From the NCBI RefSeq assembly GCF_014202345.1, contig NZ_JACHGO010000002.1, positions 355,630 to 419,629 on the forward strand: a stretch of 64,000 nucleotides of DNA, written 5' to 3'. Under the pieces are notes generated by a model. That model ran no database searches, was not told the origin of the DNA, and saw only the letters and a list, made by a program, of their open reading frames with translations. Each line of letters starts with the position of its first letter. Position 1 is the first letter of the stretch. This stretch comes from Desulfovibrio intestinalis (GTDB lineage: Bacteria > Desulfobacterota > Desulfovibrionia > Desulfovibrionales > Desulfovibrionaceae). A program made the translations under genes and the position numbers. Positions 8,988 to 16,306 of this stretch are shown here, piece after piece.

Positions 8988-9507
8988 GGACGCGGCTTCG
9001 CAGTCCATGCGTCTGTCCGGTATTGTGGAGGAATCCATAGTAGACGGGCCGGGGCTGCGATATGTGCTTTTTACTCAGGGGTGTCCGCACCATTGTAAAG
9101 GGTGCCACAACCCGCAGACACACAGCTTTGATGGCGGTTTTCTATTTACGGCAGAAGACGCGCTTAAGCAGTTTGAAGAAAATCCCCTGCTTGCAGGCGT
9201 GACTCTTTCTGGCGGCGAGCCTTTTGCCCAGGCAGCTCCCCTTTGTGTTGTAGCGCAAGGCGTGCAAAGCAAGGGCAAGACTGTGATTACCTACACAGGG
9301 TACACATTTGAGGATCTGTGGCAGCGCGCCCAAGGGGACCCCTGGACCGCGCGCCTGCTGGAGCTTACAGATTTGTTGATTGATGGCCCCTATGTGGAAG
9401 AGCTTCGCGATCTGGAATTGCTTTTTCGTGGTAGCTCCAATCAACGGCTGCTGAGCAGGCAAGACCGCGAATCTCTTGCAATGTATCTTCAAACGTCCAA
9501 AAAGTAG
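8980..9507 (+). CDS. nrdG: Class III ribonucleotide reductase activase, radical SAM protein
   Basis: Radical-SAM activase, 175 residues, that uses a [4Fe-4S] cluster and S-adenosylmethionine to install the glycyl radical on the class III reductase. The cluster motif C-x3-C-x2-C is C35-PHH-C39-KG-C42, preceded by SIVDGPGLRYVLFTQG, the usual NrdG/PFL-activase signature. The GGEPF motif is at about residues 72-76. Its start overlaps the end of the small glycyl-radical gene (ATGCCTGA), implying coupled translation and a physical partnership with that subunit. A strong palindromic terminator follows. Confidence 0.93.
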   Translation: MPEDAASQSMRLSGIVEESIVDGPGLRYVLFTQGCPHHCKGCHNPQTHSFDGGFLFTAEDALKQFEENPLLAGVTLSGGEPFAQAAPLCVVAQGVQSKGKTVITYTGYTFEDLWQRAQGDPWTARLLELTDLLIDGPYVEELRDLELLFRGSSNQRLLSRQDRESLAMYLQTSKK

Positions 9508-9537
9508 TATTGGCAGTTTAGTCTGCTTGGTCATATC

Positions 9538-9585
9538 AGCATCAGTAAAAAAGCCCGCCATTTGGCGGGCTTTTTTACTGATGCT
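9538..9585. terminator. Bidirectional terminator after nrdG
   Basis: A 23-base perfect inverted repeat (9538-9560 / 9563-9585) with a GC core AGCCCGCCA/TGGCGGGCT flanked by six A on one side and six T on the other. It can stop transcription from both directions. Confidence 0.9.
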
Positions 9586-9614
9586 CGGTCAATGAAGGCA
9601 AAGCAAAAAAATGT

Positions 9615-9767
9615 CTAGAGCAAATTAACTTTGAAATGTATCGCTTTTCAAAGTTGTCATGCTGCCGGAAAATGCAATTTTCGGCGGAATCCACACCGCG
9701 TTGCAGCTTGCTGCGCTCCTGAGCAGCGTTAACGTATGTAATTTTTTCAAAGTTAAAATAGCTCTAG
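9615..9767. repeat. Dispersed palindromic element, long form (copy 1)
   Basis: About 153 bases bounded by CTAGAGC and GCTCTAG. The inverted ends extend inward as AATTAACTTTGAAA on the left and TTTCAAAGTTAAAAT on the right. Inside the left end is a second TTTGAAATG...TTTTCAAAG hairpin. Copies 3 (19814-19962) and 5 (41236-41384, reversed) align along the whole length. No open frame is inside. Confidence 0.75.
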
Positions 9768-9783
9768 TTCATATGTTCTGGCT

Positions 9784-10821
9784 TTAGTCCTGTGCAATGT
9801 CGTGGCGCTGCGCTACATAGGGAGCAAAACTTACATCCATACCCTGTATGTGTTCAATCAGCCACGTCTTTAAAAATTCAAGCAGGGCCAGATCAACGTC
9901 GGCTTTGCCTTCCAAAAGGGCTTCTCTAAAAAGAACGACCTTGTCTTTAAACCGTTGGTGAACTTCGACGTGTTCTTTGGACATGGGGTAGTCGGAGTGC
10001 GCAAAGAAAATTTCTTCTGTATTGAAATGAGTGAAGGCGTACCCTGCCAGAGCATCGAGGATTTCGAGAAGAAGGGCAGGGTCCTTGCCCTGGCGAAGGC
10101 CATTGTGCAGCCTGTTAATATAGGAAAGCAACAGCTTATGCTGGCCGTCAATAACGGGTACCCCAGTGGAGTAGCTGGCTGACCACTTAAAATACTCGTC
10201 TTCCTGCTCGGATTCCGCGTGGCTCAAAGAAGAGCTTTCCTTACCCAGAAAAGCATTTATCTGGTTCAGATAGTTCTCGCAGTATTCCAGCTCCGCAGCG
10301 ATCTTGTCCAGCCATTGTGTGGTAAGTCCGTCCCGAAGGGGCGTTTGCGCCAATGTCGGGTGTGCTGACACAAGCTTTCGTTCTTGCTCTGCCTGATCTG
10401 CGGCCAATCTGTGCAGTTTGCGTGCGGCCTCGCGCAGGCTGTCCTTGGTCATGGCCTGGCCAGACATGGCAATTTTATATTTCTCATGCCATTCAGCGGC
10501 ATCATGACGGGATTGTTCCATGTCACGGCGGGTCGCAGCAAGTTCTTTGGCGCGCGCTTCCCCGTGGGCAGCCATCAGTTCAGCAAGATAACACAAGGCC
10601 CCACAATCGGAGTCGTGGGGCAAATGAAGCGCCCCAGGTTGTTTGAGGCTGTCGCAGATATTTCGAAGAGGTTTGAGCAGGCTTCGGTAAAGGAGAAAAA
10701 GTCCGCCAAAGCCGCATGCAAGCCCCGCTATGCCTGCAACATAAGAAAGGGGCGGATAGAGAAGGAGCCCCGCCGCGCCAATAGCGGGGGCAATGGCCAA
10801 AAGAAGAAAAAAAGCAGGCAT
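9784..10821 (-). CDS. Membrane-anchored bacteriohemerythrin
   Basis: A 345-residue protein with two hydrophobic helices at the N-terminus (residues 1-46), a coiled-coil-like central part (about 75-215) and a C-terminal hemerythrin domain. The diiron ligands are visible: H in DGQHKLL, H-x3-E in THFNTEE, H-x3-H in KEHVEVHQRF and H-x4-D in EHIQGMD. Hemerythrins bind O2 (or NO) reversibly, so oxygen sensing, scavenging or delivery is likely in an anaerobe. No chemotaxis signalling domain is present. The ATG at 10821 follows AAGGA; upstream in-frame codons lack a ribosome site. It lies 215 bases after nifS on the same strand. Confidence 0.85.
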   Translation of the reverse strand: MPAFFLLLAIAPAIGAAGLLLYPPLSYVAGIAGLACGFGGLFLLYRSLLKPLRNICDSLKQPGALHLPHDSDCGALCYLAELMAAHGEARAKELAATRRDMEQSRHDAAEWHEKYKIAMSGQAMTKDSLREAARKLHRLAADQAEQERKLVSAHPTLAQTPLRDGLTTQWLDKIAAELEYCENYLNQINAFLGKESSSLSHAESEQEDEYFKWSASYSTGVPVIDGQHKLLLSYINRLHNGLRQGKDPALLLEILDALAGYAFTHFNTEEIFFAHSDYPMSKEHVEVHQRFKDKVVLFREALLEGKADVDLALLEFLKTWLIEHIQGMDVSFAPYVAQRHDIAQD

Positions 10822-11036
10822 ATGGCATCCTTGGGTGATGTCTGCACATGCCATTGGCGAACTTGCCGGAAGGCACGGGCTTTGTAGGCATATTCGGGGG
10901 AGGGCGCCGCCAAAGGCAAGGCACACGGCTGCATGGCTGTACAAAGCCTCAAGAATTGCCCCGCCGTGGCCAAAGGTCAACGCCACGGCGGGTATCAATA
11001 TCAATGCAGACGGACGAACTGGTCAGGCTGACGCGT

Positions 11037-12191
11037 CTAGTCCTTGAAAGGCGAAATGGCTCTGAGGGTTTCAATGACCTGGGGAAAATGCTCGATCACA
11101 AAATCTACATCTTCATCGGTCGTGTACCGTGAAAGCGAAAGGCGAACGGATCCGTGAGCATAGTTGAAGGGCACGCCCATAGCTCGCAGAACGTGTGAAG
11201 GTTCAAGGCTGCCCGATGTACAGGCCGAACCTGAGCTGGCACAGATGCCCAGCCTGTCAAGCATAAGCAGAATAGCTTCGCCTTCAACATTCTTGAACGA
11301 GATGTTGGAGGTATTGGGCAGGCGGTTTTCAATATCACCATTGACCATAGAGTCGGGGATGCGCTCAAGAATGCCTGCTTCCAGCTTGTCGCGCAGCAAG
11401 GCTACCTGCACGCGTTCTTCCTGCATATGGTCGAGAGCCAGCTGTGCGGCAACGCCCATACCGATGATGTAGGGCACGTTTTCTGTTCCGGCCCTGCGCC
11501 CACGTTCTTGATGTCCGCCACGCAGGAAGGGACGGAACCGCACGCCCTTACGGATGTAAAGAGCACCGATGCCCTTGGGAGCATGCAGCTTGTGGCCGGA
11601 AAGGGACAGCATGTCCACAGGCAGATGGCTGAGGTCGATAGGCGTCTTGCCTACGGTCTGCACGGCATCAGTGTGGAAAAGTATGCCCTTTTCGTGCGCC
11701 ATTTCTGACATGCGCTGAATGGGATAGATGTTTCCTACTTCGTTGTTGGCAAACATGATGGAGACGAGGGCAGTGTCTTCAGACAAAGCCTGGGCGTACT
11801 CATCCATGTCCAGCCTGCCCTTGTTGTCCACTCCAAGGTAGGTAACGCGATAGCCGTGTCGTTCCCAGTGCTGTATGACATTGAGCACAGCGGGGTGTTC
11901 CACGCGGGTGGTAATAAGGTGGCGTTTTTCCGGCTGCGTCTGAACAGCCGACCAGATGGCGGCATTGTCGCTTTCAGACCCGCAGGAGGTAAACAGTATC
12001 TCGTCCGGGCTGGCGCCCAGAAGGTTCGCCAGATTTTCCCTGGCGGCTTCCACGGCGTCGCCCACCTGCCCACCAAAGGTGTGCATGCTGGAAGGGTTGC
12101 CGTAAAGATCTGAAAGGTAGGGCACTATGGCGTCCCGAACTTCAGGGGCAACCGCCGTGGTGGCATTATTGTCAAGATAGATAGTTTTCAT
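11037..12191 (-). CDS. nifS: Cysteine desulfurase, NifS type
   Basis: PLP-dependent cysteine desulfurase, 384 residues, that delivers sulfur from cysteine to the scaffold NifU. The N-terminus MKTIYLDNNATT, the PLP lysine K201 in SGHKLHAPKG, and the sulfur-carrying C324 in GICASSGSACTSGS are present. The short loop around the catalytic cysteine fits the NifS/IscS class. It begins four bases after the nifU stop. No nitrogenase genes are nearby, so the pair probably serves general Fe-S assembly, as often in anaerobes. Confidence 0.93.
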   Translation of the reverse strand: MKTIYLDNNATTAVAPEVRDAIVPYLSDLYGNPSSMHTFGGQVGDAVEAARENLANLLGASPDEILFTSCGSESDNAAIWSAVQTQPEKRHLITTRVEHPAVLNVIQHWERHGYRVTYLGVDNKGRLDMDEYAQALSEDTALVSIMFANNEVGNIYPIQRMSEMAHEKGILFHTDAVQTVGKTPIDLSHLPVDMLSLSGHKLHAPKGIGALYIRKGVRFRPFLRGGHQERGRRAGTENVPYIIGMGVAAQLALDHMQEERVQVALLRDKLEAGILERIPDSMVNGDIENRLPNTSNISFKNVEGEAILLMLDRLGICASSGSACTSGSLEPSHVLRAMGVPFNYAHGSVRLSLSRYTTDEDVDFVIEHFPQVIETLRAISPFKD

Positions 12192-12195
12192 GGCC

Positions 12196-13032
12196 CTATG
12201 CCTCCTCGACCACAATGTCCGGTTCCACATGTTCACGCAGGAGGCGCTGCACCAGGTCACGGATGGTCACATCGCTGGACCGGCATTGCGCGCAGCGTCC
12301 GCGCAGGGATACCACCACACGCAGGCCATCCACATCCACCAGTTCTATGTCACCGCCGTCAGCGGCAAGAAGGGGACGAATTTCTTCTTCAATGGTCTTG
12401 AGCACCAGTTGCATGCGCTGCACGTTTGTCAGGCGCTGCTTGGGCTTCAGTTCCACAAAAGACGTCTGCTTGAGTTCAGCCGCCAGAATTTCGCCAATTT
12501 CATCCAGGCATTCGCCGCAAGCGCCGCCGGCCTTGGTGTAGTTTGTGACTTCTTCAACGGTCTTGAGCCCGTTTTCGCGGATGGCGCGAATGATCTGGGC
12601 ATCGGTTACGCCGAAACACTTACAGACAAGCTTGCCTTCTTCATGAGCGTGCGGCACCGGAGGCTCGCCCTTCCACTGGCGAATTGCAGCTTCCAGAGCT
12701 TCCTGCCCCATGACGGAGCAGTGCATCTTCTGCTTGGGCAGCCCGCCGAGGGAGTTGGCGATGTCCTTGTTGCTGATCTTGAGGGCGTCTTCAACGTGCA
12801 TGCCCTTGATCATGTCCGTAAGTACGGAACTGGAGGCAATGGCGCTGGCGCAGCCAAAGGTTTCAAAGGTAGCGTCTTCAATAATGCCCTGTTCGCTGAT
12901 CTTGAGGTAAAGCTTGAGGGCGTCGCCGCAGGCCAGACTGCCCACTTCGCCAATGGCGTTGGCTCCTTCCAGCGGCCCCACGTTGTGCGGACGGAGAAAA
13001 TGGTCATGTACGGCTTCAGTGTAGTTCCACAT
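12196..13032 (-). CDS. nifU: Full-length NifU Fe-S cluster scaffold
   Basis: Three-domain scaffold of 278 residues. The IscU-like N-domain has C35 (ACGDALK), C61 (FGCASA) and C105 (MHCSVMG). The central ferredoxin/BFD-like [2Fe-2S] domain has C137-K-C139 and C172-GE-C175. The C-terminal Nfu domain has C247-AQ-C250. It receives sulfur from NifS and hands clusters to target proteins. Its start lies 17 bases inside the end of the iscR gene, so the two are translationally linked. The domain order matches Azotobacter-type NifU, not IscU. Confidence 0.94.
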   Translation of the reverse strand: MWNYTEAVHDHFLRPHNVGPLEGANAIGEVGSLACGDALKLYLKISEQGIIEDATFETFGCASAIASSSVLTDMIKGMHVEDALKISNKDIANSLGGLPKQKMHCSVMGQEALEAAIRQWKGEPPVPHAHEEGKLVCKCFGVTDAQIIRAIRENGLKTVEEVTNYTKAGGACGECLDEIGEILAAELKQTSFVELKPKQRLTNVQRMQLVLKTIEEEIRPLLAADGGDIELVDVDGLRVVVSLRGRCAQCRSSDVTIRDLVQRLLREHVEPDIVVEEA

Positions 13033-13459
13033 AATTGCCTCCCGAAGCGGAGTGCTTCTCTGTATCTATGATTTCTTGCAGCGTTCTTTGTTGCAGAAAG
13101 CTGCGGATATGTCCGTCCAGTTCACTCCAGAAGCCGCGCGTTGAACAATGCTTTTCCCGCAGGCAGGAACGGCCTTTGCTCAAGCAGCGCACTGGAGATA
13201 TTTCGCCCTCAAGGTGCTGAAAAACTTCTTCCATATTGATATCTGCCGGAGCTTTCGCCAGGGCGTAGCCTCCGCCTGAACCGCGCACTGCCCTCAGTAT
13301 GCCCATCGGGCGCAAAGCCCGGACAATCTGCTCCAGATAGCCCGAAGAAATGCTTTCTTCGCGAGCCACTTGCCCCAATTGCAAAAGGCTGCCCTGAGGC
13401 TGGGCTGCCAGCCGCAATAGAAAACGCAATCCATAACGGGTTCTGGTTGAAAATCGCAT
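13016..13459 (-). CDS. iscR: IscR-like Rrf2 family Fe-S regulator
   Basis: A 147-residue Rrf2-family transcription regulator. The winged-helix N-terminus MRFSTRTRYGLRFLLRLA and recognition helix ESISSGYLEQIV are followed by the wing RGSGGGYALA. Three cysteines, C92, C99 and C105, in the usual IscR spacing are the expected [2Fe-2S] ligands. It heads iscR-nifU-nifS and probably represses the operon when Fe-S supply is sufficient. GAGGAG precedes the ATG. It follows metA by 36 bases, so a joint transcript is possible. Confidence 0.88.
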   Translation of the reverse strand: MRFSTRTRYGLRFLLRLAAQPQGSLLQLGQVAREESISSGYLEQIVRALRPMGILRAVRGSGGGYALAKAPADINMEEVFQHLEGEISPVRCLSKGRSCLREKHCSTRGFWSELDGHIRSFLQQRTLQEIIDTEKHSASGGNYVELH

Positions 13460-13495
13460 AGGCTCCTCGTCTCCGGCAAGCGGTCGGTTTGGTTA

Positions 13496-14437
13496 TTACA
13501 AGGGCCGCCCTTCGCGGTTCCTGGTAATGGCTGTGAGGCTGAATGGAGTTTCCTGGTACACATAATAGTTAAGCCAGTTACAATAGAACAAATGTGCGTG
13601 CGCACGCCAGTTCATATGCGGCATGACAGAGGCATCATCGTTCGGATAGTAATGCTCAGGCACATCCGGGTTCAGACCCCGGTCAACATCGCGGCGATAT
13701 TCAGCATCCAACGTGCCCCGATCATACTCCAGATGGCCTGTCATGAAAACTTGCGAATGATCAATGCTTTCCAAAAGAGTTACCCCTGCCTGCGCGGACT
13801 GGGCCAGCATGCGCAGGCGGGATTCTTCAAGAATGCTCTGGGCGCGCACTTCGGTGTTTCGCGAGTGCGGGGCTGTGAACGTGTCGTCAAAACCTTGAAA
13901 AAGGCGGCAACCCGACTGTAAAATGTCGTGCTCATAGATGCCGGAAAGCTTACGTGAAAGGCTGAATTTGGGTATCCCGTAAAAATGGTACAGGGCCGCC
14001 TGGGCAGCCCAGCAAATGTATAGGGTCGAATAGACGTGGTTGGCCGCGTAATTCATGATATCAAGCAGTTCGTGCCAATAATCCACATCTTCAAAGGGCA
14101 GGTGCTCCACAGGCGCGCCCGTTACTATCATGCCGTCAAAACTGTCGTGCCGTATCTCGCTGAACGTTTTATAAAAACGTTCAAGGTGCCGTGCCGGAGT
14201 ATTTTTGGACTCGTGCGCCTCGGTACGCAGCAGGGTAATGTTGACCTGGAGCGGCGAGTTGCTCAAGAGCCGCAACAGTTGGGTTTCTGTTGCGATCTTG
14301 GTAGGCATAAGGTTGACGATAGCTATTTCGAGAGGGCGGATGTCCTGCATTACTGCACGGTCTTCGGTCATCACGAAGATATTTTCGTTTTCGAGAGCTG
14401 CGCAGGCGGGCAAATCCGCCGGGATCTTGATAGGCAT
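13496..14437 (-). CDS. metA: Homoserine O-acetyltransferase of the MetA family
   Basis: Acylates homoserine at the first committed step of methionine synthesis; 313 residues, the usual MetA length. The catalytic Cys142 (YICWAAQAAL), and His235 and Glu237 (TGHLEYD), are in place. Residue 111 is Glu in TGAPVEHLPFEDVDYW. In this family Glu111 is associated with acetyl-CoA use, while Gly at this place gives succinyl-CoA use as in E. coli. The call is therefore acetyltransferase despite the succinyltransferase name often given. The ribosome site AAGGAAGAGG precedes the ATG and a promoter candidate lies 113 bases upstream. Confidence 0.92.
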   Translation of the reverse strand: MPIKIPADLPACAALENENIFVMTEDRAVMQDIRPLEIAIVNLMPTKIATETQLLRLLSNSPLQVNITLLRTEAHESKNTPARHLERFYKTFSEIRHDSFDGMIVTGAPVEHLPFEDVDYWHELLDIMNYAANHVYSTLYICWAAQAALYHFYGIPKFSLSRKLSGIYEHDILQSGCRLFQGFDDTFTAPHSRNTEVRAQSILEESRLRMLAQSAQAGVTLLESIDHSQVFMTGHLEYDRGTLDAEYRRDVDRGLNPDVPEHYYPNDDASVMPHMNWRAHAHLFYCNWLNYYVYQETPFSLTAITRNREGRPL

Positions 14438-14549
14438 GTCCTCTTCCTTGACCCTGAAGTTGTTATGCAGGCAGCAGTTCTTGCAAACTATGCGCTTTGT
14501 TCAATGCTGGTTTCCTGTATAACATAAACTATGTCGGGATACCGCTTAA

Positions 14550-14577
14550 AACATAGCAATTAGATATGTTTTGTCAA
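14550..14577 (-). promoter_or_regulatory. Candidate sigma-70 promoter for metA
   Basis: On the minus strand, TTGACA (14577-14572), a 16-base AT-rich spacer, and TATGTT (14555-14550). It lies between the ferredoxin-like gene and metA and would give a leader of about 105 bases. No SAM riboswitch signature was recognised in the leader. Confidence 0.5.
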
Positions 14578-14630
14578 GATGCTGTGCCCGCTATTGTTTT
14601 CACAGATAGCAGAAATATTGATCCTTGGTG

Positions 14631-15353
14631 CTAAACCGTAACCACATGGCATTCCATCTGCAGATCGCTTTGCGCGTCTTTCAGGGCTTGCTGAACCAGC
14701 CTTTCAAGACCGCCACAGCACGGCACGCTCATGCGCAGCACTGTCAGTTTTGCTATCTGCCCCGACTTTATGATGGCCGTAAGTTTTTCCAGCAAGGCCG
14801 CATTGTCTTCAAGTTTGGGGCAGGCAATAATGGGAATGCGGCCTGCAATCCAGTCTTTGTGCAGATTGGGCAGGGCAAAGCCAGCACAATGAGCTGCCAA
14901 CAGTACATGGGCTCCTTTAAGGAAGGGAGCCGTGGGCGGCACAAGCCGCAACTGAATGGGCCATGAAGGCAGCTCAACGGCTAAACCCGGGTTGCTGGCT
15001 ACTGCGCCGGGCGACAGGGGTTTGAGGGCACGCGCCATGCTGCCGGGGCAACCGCCGCCTGATTTGTGCGGCATGCCGTGGGGGCTACAGCCTCCAATGG
15101 GCTTGCCGTGTCCTTCACGTTCAGCCTTGGCAGTCAGGGCAGCCTCTTCATCAAAGTCGTCTGCCTCACGTTCAATAAGCTGCAATGCGCCTTCAGGACA
15201 ATTCAGGCAAGCTCCCAACCCGTCACAGTAAGAATCTTTAATGAGTTTGGCTTTGCCGTCAACTATAGCCAATGCGCCTTCGGCACAGTCCAGTATGCAC
15301 TGGCCGCAGCCGTTACACTTGTCTTCGTCAATCTGAATTATAAGACGTTTCAT
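14631..15353 (-). CDS. Ferredoxin-like 4Fe-4S protein with cysteine-rich C-terminal part
   Basis: A 240-residue protein. The N-terminus carries one canonical [4Fe-4S] motif, C13-x2-C16-x2-C19-x3-C23. A second motif is altered: C43, C49 and C52-Pro, with Leu at 46 where a cysteine is expected. The middle (residues 75-130) is rich in Gly/Pro with HGMPHKSGGGCPGS. The C-terminal part holds AAHCAGFALP, IIACPKLED and SVPCCGGLERL, which resembles thiol or cluster ligands seen in ferredoxin-linked oxidoreductase accessory proteins. An electron-transfer role is inferred; partner and substrate are unknown. It starts three bases after the HAD phosphatase gene stop. Confidence 0.75.
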   Translation of the reverse strand: MKRLIIQIDEDKCNGCGQCILDCAEGALAIVDGKAKLIKDSYCDGLGACLNCPEGALQLIEREADDFDEEAALTAKAEREGHGKPIGGCSPHGMPHKSGGGCPGSMARALKPLSPGAVASNPGLAVELPSWPIQLRLVPPTAPFLKGAHVLLAAHCAGFALPNLHKDWIAGRIPIIACPKLEDNAALLEKLTAIIKSGQIAKLTVLRMSVPCCGGLERLVQQALKDAQSDLQMECHVVTV

Positions 15354-15356
15354 ACA

Positions 15357-16016
15357 CTACGCCTCTTCTGCCAGTTTTGGCAATTGTGATGGTGTGTCAA
15401 TTATATGGTCGGCCCCGGCCTGACGCAGTTCATCTGCGCCGCGGAATCCCCAGGCTACGCCTACTGAAATCACGCCAGCGTTACGTGCAGTCAGAACATC
15501 CACATCGCTGTCGCCCACATACAGGGTTTGTGCAGCAGATGTATTCATTGTTTTCATCATGTCCAGAAGGGCATGGGGCTGGGGCTTCAAGGGCACGTCT
15601 TTTCTCGCGCCACGAACCAGTGTGAAGGGTATGGCGGAAAAGTAGCGCTGAACGATTTCCAGGGTATGCTCTTCGGGCTTGTTGGAAAGGATAGCCAGAG
15701 GGTGCCCCGCTGCAGACAGCTTTTCCAGGGCGGGAATCACGCCGTCGTAAGGGCGCGTGCAATCGTACATATGGAGGCCATAGTACTGGCGCGCCTCTTC
15801 AACCAGCTGCGCCTTGGTCTGATCGTCCAGCGCAGCGTCAGCGGGCAAGGTAGCGCGAACAAGCTTGCCAAAGCCGTTCCCCACGAAATGCCTGTACTTC
15901 GGCAAGGGGTGTGTGGGATAGCCATGTTTTTCCAGTATGGCGTTGCAGGCATTGCCTATGTCAGCAAGAGAATCGAGCAGAGTGCCGTCAAGGTCAAAGA
16001 AAAAGGCTTTCATCAA
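15357..16016 (-). CDS. gph: HAD-family hydrolase, phosphoglycolate phosphatase-like
   Basis: A 219-residue HAD hydrolase. Motif I is FFFDLDGTLLDS (nucleophile Asp and acid Asp), motif II is AILSNKP (Ser/Asn), a lysine lies in DVPLKPQP, and motif IV is YVGDSDVDVLTARNAG. The cap is alpha-helical between residues 15 and 85, as in Gph/PGP enzymes that dephosphorylate 2-phosphoglycolate and similar substrates. Exact substrate is not proven; the symbol is provisional. It is the first gene of a two-gene unit with the ferredoxin-like gene. Confidence 0.75.
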   Translation of the reverse strand: MMKAFFFDLDGTLLDSLADIGNACNAILEKHGYPTHPLPKYRHFVGNGFGKLVRATLPADAALDDQTKAQLVEEARQYYGLHMYDCTRPYDGVIPALEKLSAAGHPLAILSNKPEEHTLEIVQRYFSAIPFTLVRGARKDVPLKPQPHALLDMMKTMNTSAAQTLYVGDSDVDVLTARNAGVISVGVAWGFRGADELRQAGADHIIDTPSQLPKLAEEA

Positions 16017-16282
16017 AACTCCCGTTGGTCCTTGGTAACAAGAAAGATTTCACAAGGATTCTGTAAGACAGTGTAGCGGATAAGCAGTACAAGTCACAAG
16101 TCTGCATCCGGGTAAAAAGCATCTGCGCTGTTTGTGGCACAGGGCATTGTTTCAAACAGGTCCGTTGAGGCCAGACTGTTTTTGTACAAATGCTTTGCTT
16201 ATGGTGTCAAATGGTTGCGCCGTACTTCTGGACAGAGGCATATCGCCTTGATAGAGTCTTAGCACTAGGGTGAACTAACGTA

Positions 16283-16298
16283 TGTGACCTTCGTCACG
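16283..16298 (+). promoter_or_regulatory. Candidate CRP/FNR-family operator
   Basis: TGTGA-N6-TCACG, one base off the perfect CRP-type palindrome TGTGA-N6-TCACA, which is also close to the half-sites used by HcpR regulators of sulfate reducers. It overlaps the GGAGGA ribosome site of the next gene, so binding would block rather than activate. It could also be a small hairpin by chance. Confidence 0.35.
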
Positions 16299-16306
16299 GA
16301 GGATCT

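Noticed and set aside
11037..13032. Nitrogen fixation cluster because of nifU/nifS
   Set aside because: No nifHDK or accessory nif genes are present, and IscR heads the operon; general Fe-S assembly is the better reading.
12190..13071. 293-codon plus-strand frame opposite nifU
   Set aside because: Antisense shadow of NifU; no family signature.
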